This document shows, piece after piece, positions 63,551-64,000 of a stretch of DNA of 64,000 nt. The stretch comes from [Borrelia] turdi (GTDB taxonomy: Bacteria > Spirochaetota > Spirochaetia > Borreliales > Borreliaceae). The notes under the pieces were generated by a model. That model was not told where the DNA came from. It saw only the letters and a list, made by a program, of their open reading frames with translations, and ran no database searches. Within the stretch, counting starts at the first letter, position 1. Each line of letters begins with the position of its first letter. The position numbers and the translations under genes are program-made. The stretch lies in contig NZ_QBLM01000001.1 of NCBI RefSeq assembly GCF_008828755.2, positions 62,001 through 126,000 on the forward strand. The letters run 5' to 3'.

Positions 63551-64000
63551 TTTATTTTTATGTTAAAAAAAACAAGTTTATTATTGTAATTTTTATTATA
63601 ATTTCTATTGTTATTGCAAGAACTCAGGCATTTACAAATTTTTTCTATTTTAACAATAATTCAAAAGTTGCAAATGCACCACTTAAAGATGAGTTCCAAA
63701 AAATACAAACAGACAGCTTAATAATAAAAAATAAAAAAGCCAAAATTAAGCCTAAGTTTTACTTAATAATTGATGACGTAGGTTATGATGAATTTATGTT
63801 AGAACGATTTATAAAACTTAACCTTGAAATAAATTATGCAATTATTCCATTTTTACCAAAATCAATGAGTTTATACAAAAAACTAAAAAACAATAACAAA
63901 AAAGTAATAATACATTTCCCAATGCAATCAAAACATAGAAATTCAATAGAAAAATTTCATATAAACATAAAAGATAAAAAGGAAGAAATACATAAAAAAA
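63544..64000 (+). CDS. Divergent polysaccharide deacetylase (YibQ/DUF610-like), partial
   Basis: The N-terminal 152 codons, still open at the window end. An N-terminal membrane helix or signal (residues ~10-30, IIVIFIIISIVIAR), a linker, then FYLIIDDVGYDEFMLERFIKL and NYAIIPFLPKSMSLYKKL followed by VIIHFPMQSK near 130-139. This matches the I-I-D-D-L/V-G ... A-I-L/I-P ... H-x-P-M pattern of divergent polysaccharide deacetylases (YibQ-like). The start ATG 63544 lacks a convincing Shine-Dalgarno and lies in the right arm of an inverted repeat. It is probably periplasmic; the substrate is unknown. Confidence 0.82.
   Translation, partial: MNVYFYVKKNKFIIVIFIIISIVIARTQAFTNFFYFNNNSKVANAPLKDEFQKIQTDSLIIKNKKAKIKPKFYLIIDDVGYDEFMLERFIKLNLEINYAIIPFLPKSMSLYKKLKNNNKKVIIHFPMQSKHRNSIEKFHINIKDKKEEIHKK

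Overview
This AT-rich window is a stretch of spirochaete chromosome, almost certainly from Borrelia/Borreliella and most likely a Lyme-group species. The evidence is the gene order (topA-hrpA, mutS-comF, rimP-nusA-infB-rbfA-truB-rpsO-pnp, tamB-bamA-skp, rplU-prp-rpmA-obg-nadD-lytR-rsfS-spoVG, flgF-flgG-flgA-flgI-rpoS), the lysine/asparagine/isoleucine-rich proteins, the periplasmic flagellar genes, and an rpoS preceded by a near-perfect sigma-54 promoter. The layout matches, in reverse orientation, the B. burgdorferi region I remember as roughly BB0770 to BB0829. I see no insertion sequence, prophage, CRISPR array, plasmid or defence gene; this is core chromosome.

Layout. 1-8.2 kb: partial sbcD (minus), then topA and hrpA, two exported proteins including a phosphodiester-glycosidase-domain protein, a small beta-barrel-like protein on the minus strand and a small lipoprotein. 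8.2-15.8 kb (minus): murC, yicC, a cytidylate-kinase-like gene, rpoZ, miaA and a 31-codon ribosomal protein gene of the AURKAIP1/COX24 (bS22-like) type; upstream lie a P-loop protein, a pseudouridine synthase, panF and a YhdT-like protein. 15.8-17 kb: coaBC. 17-27.4 kb (minus): rpsO, pnp, a propeller lipoprotein, two LptF/LptG-type permeases, tgt, murJ and a HEAT-repeat protein. 27.6-33.3 kb (minus): rimP, nusA, infB (with an 11-residue tandem repeat), rbfA and truB. 33.4-36.7 kb: mutS-comF. 36.9-44.3 kb: the outer-membrane biogenesis operon tamB-bamA-skp. 44.4-48.3 kb: tmk, a hypothetical gene, a long thymidine kinase and another exported hypothetical. 48.3-58.6 kb (minus): apt, rplU, prp, rpmA, obg, nadD, lytR, rsfS, spoVG, tRNA-Gln, rplY, pth, tilS and ftsH, plus a DUF2147 protein at the upstream end. 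58.8-64 kb (plus): flagellar rod and P-ring genes, rpoS and a partial divergent polysaccharide deacetylase.

The genes cover translation and RNA metabolism, envelope assembly (BamA/TamB/Skp, LptFG-like, MurJ, MurC, LytR), cofactor and nucleotide salvage (pantothenate to CoA, NAD, thymidine/TMP, adenine) typical of a salvage-dependent parasite, and motility plus host-adaptation control (RpoS). Minus-strand genes are visibly richer in Phe/Val/Leu/Gly (G+T codons) and plus-strand genes in Lys/Asn/Ile/Thr (A+C codons), as expected of the strand-biased Borrelia chromosome; the minus-strand genes appear to lie on the leading strand.

Most rewarding observations: the tiny bS22-like gene translationally linked to miaA; flgA, whose signal peptide is encoded upstream of any ATG/GTG/TTG and appears to start at AUA with a well-placed Shine-Dalgarno; start codons buried in perfect palindromes (45,025 and 63,544); a Prp protease gene next to an rpmA lacking the extension Prp normally cleaves; a repeat-rich IF2 N-terminus; a NusA with a C-terminal zinc ribbon; and LptF/G-like permeases in a lineage without LPS. 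I did not find a convincing entirely novel multi-gene system.
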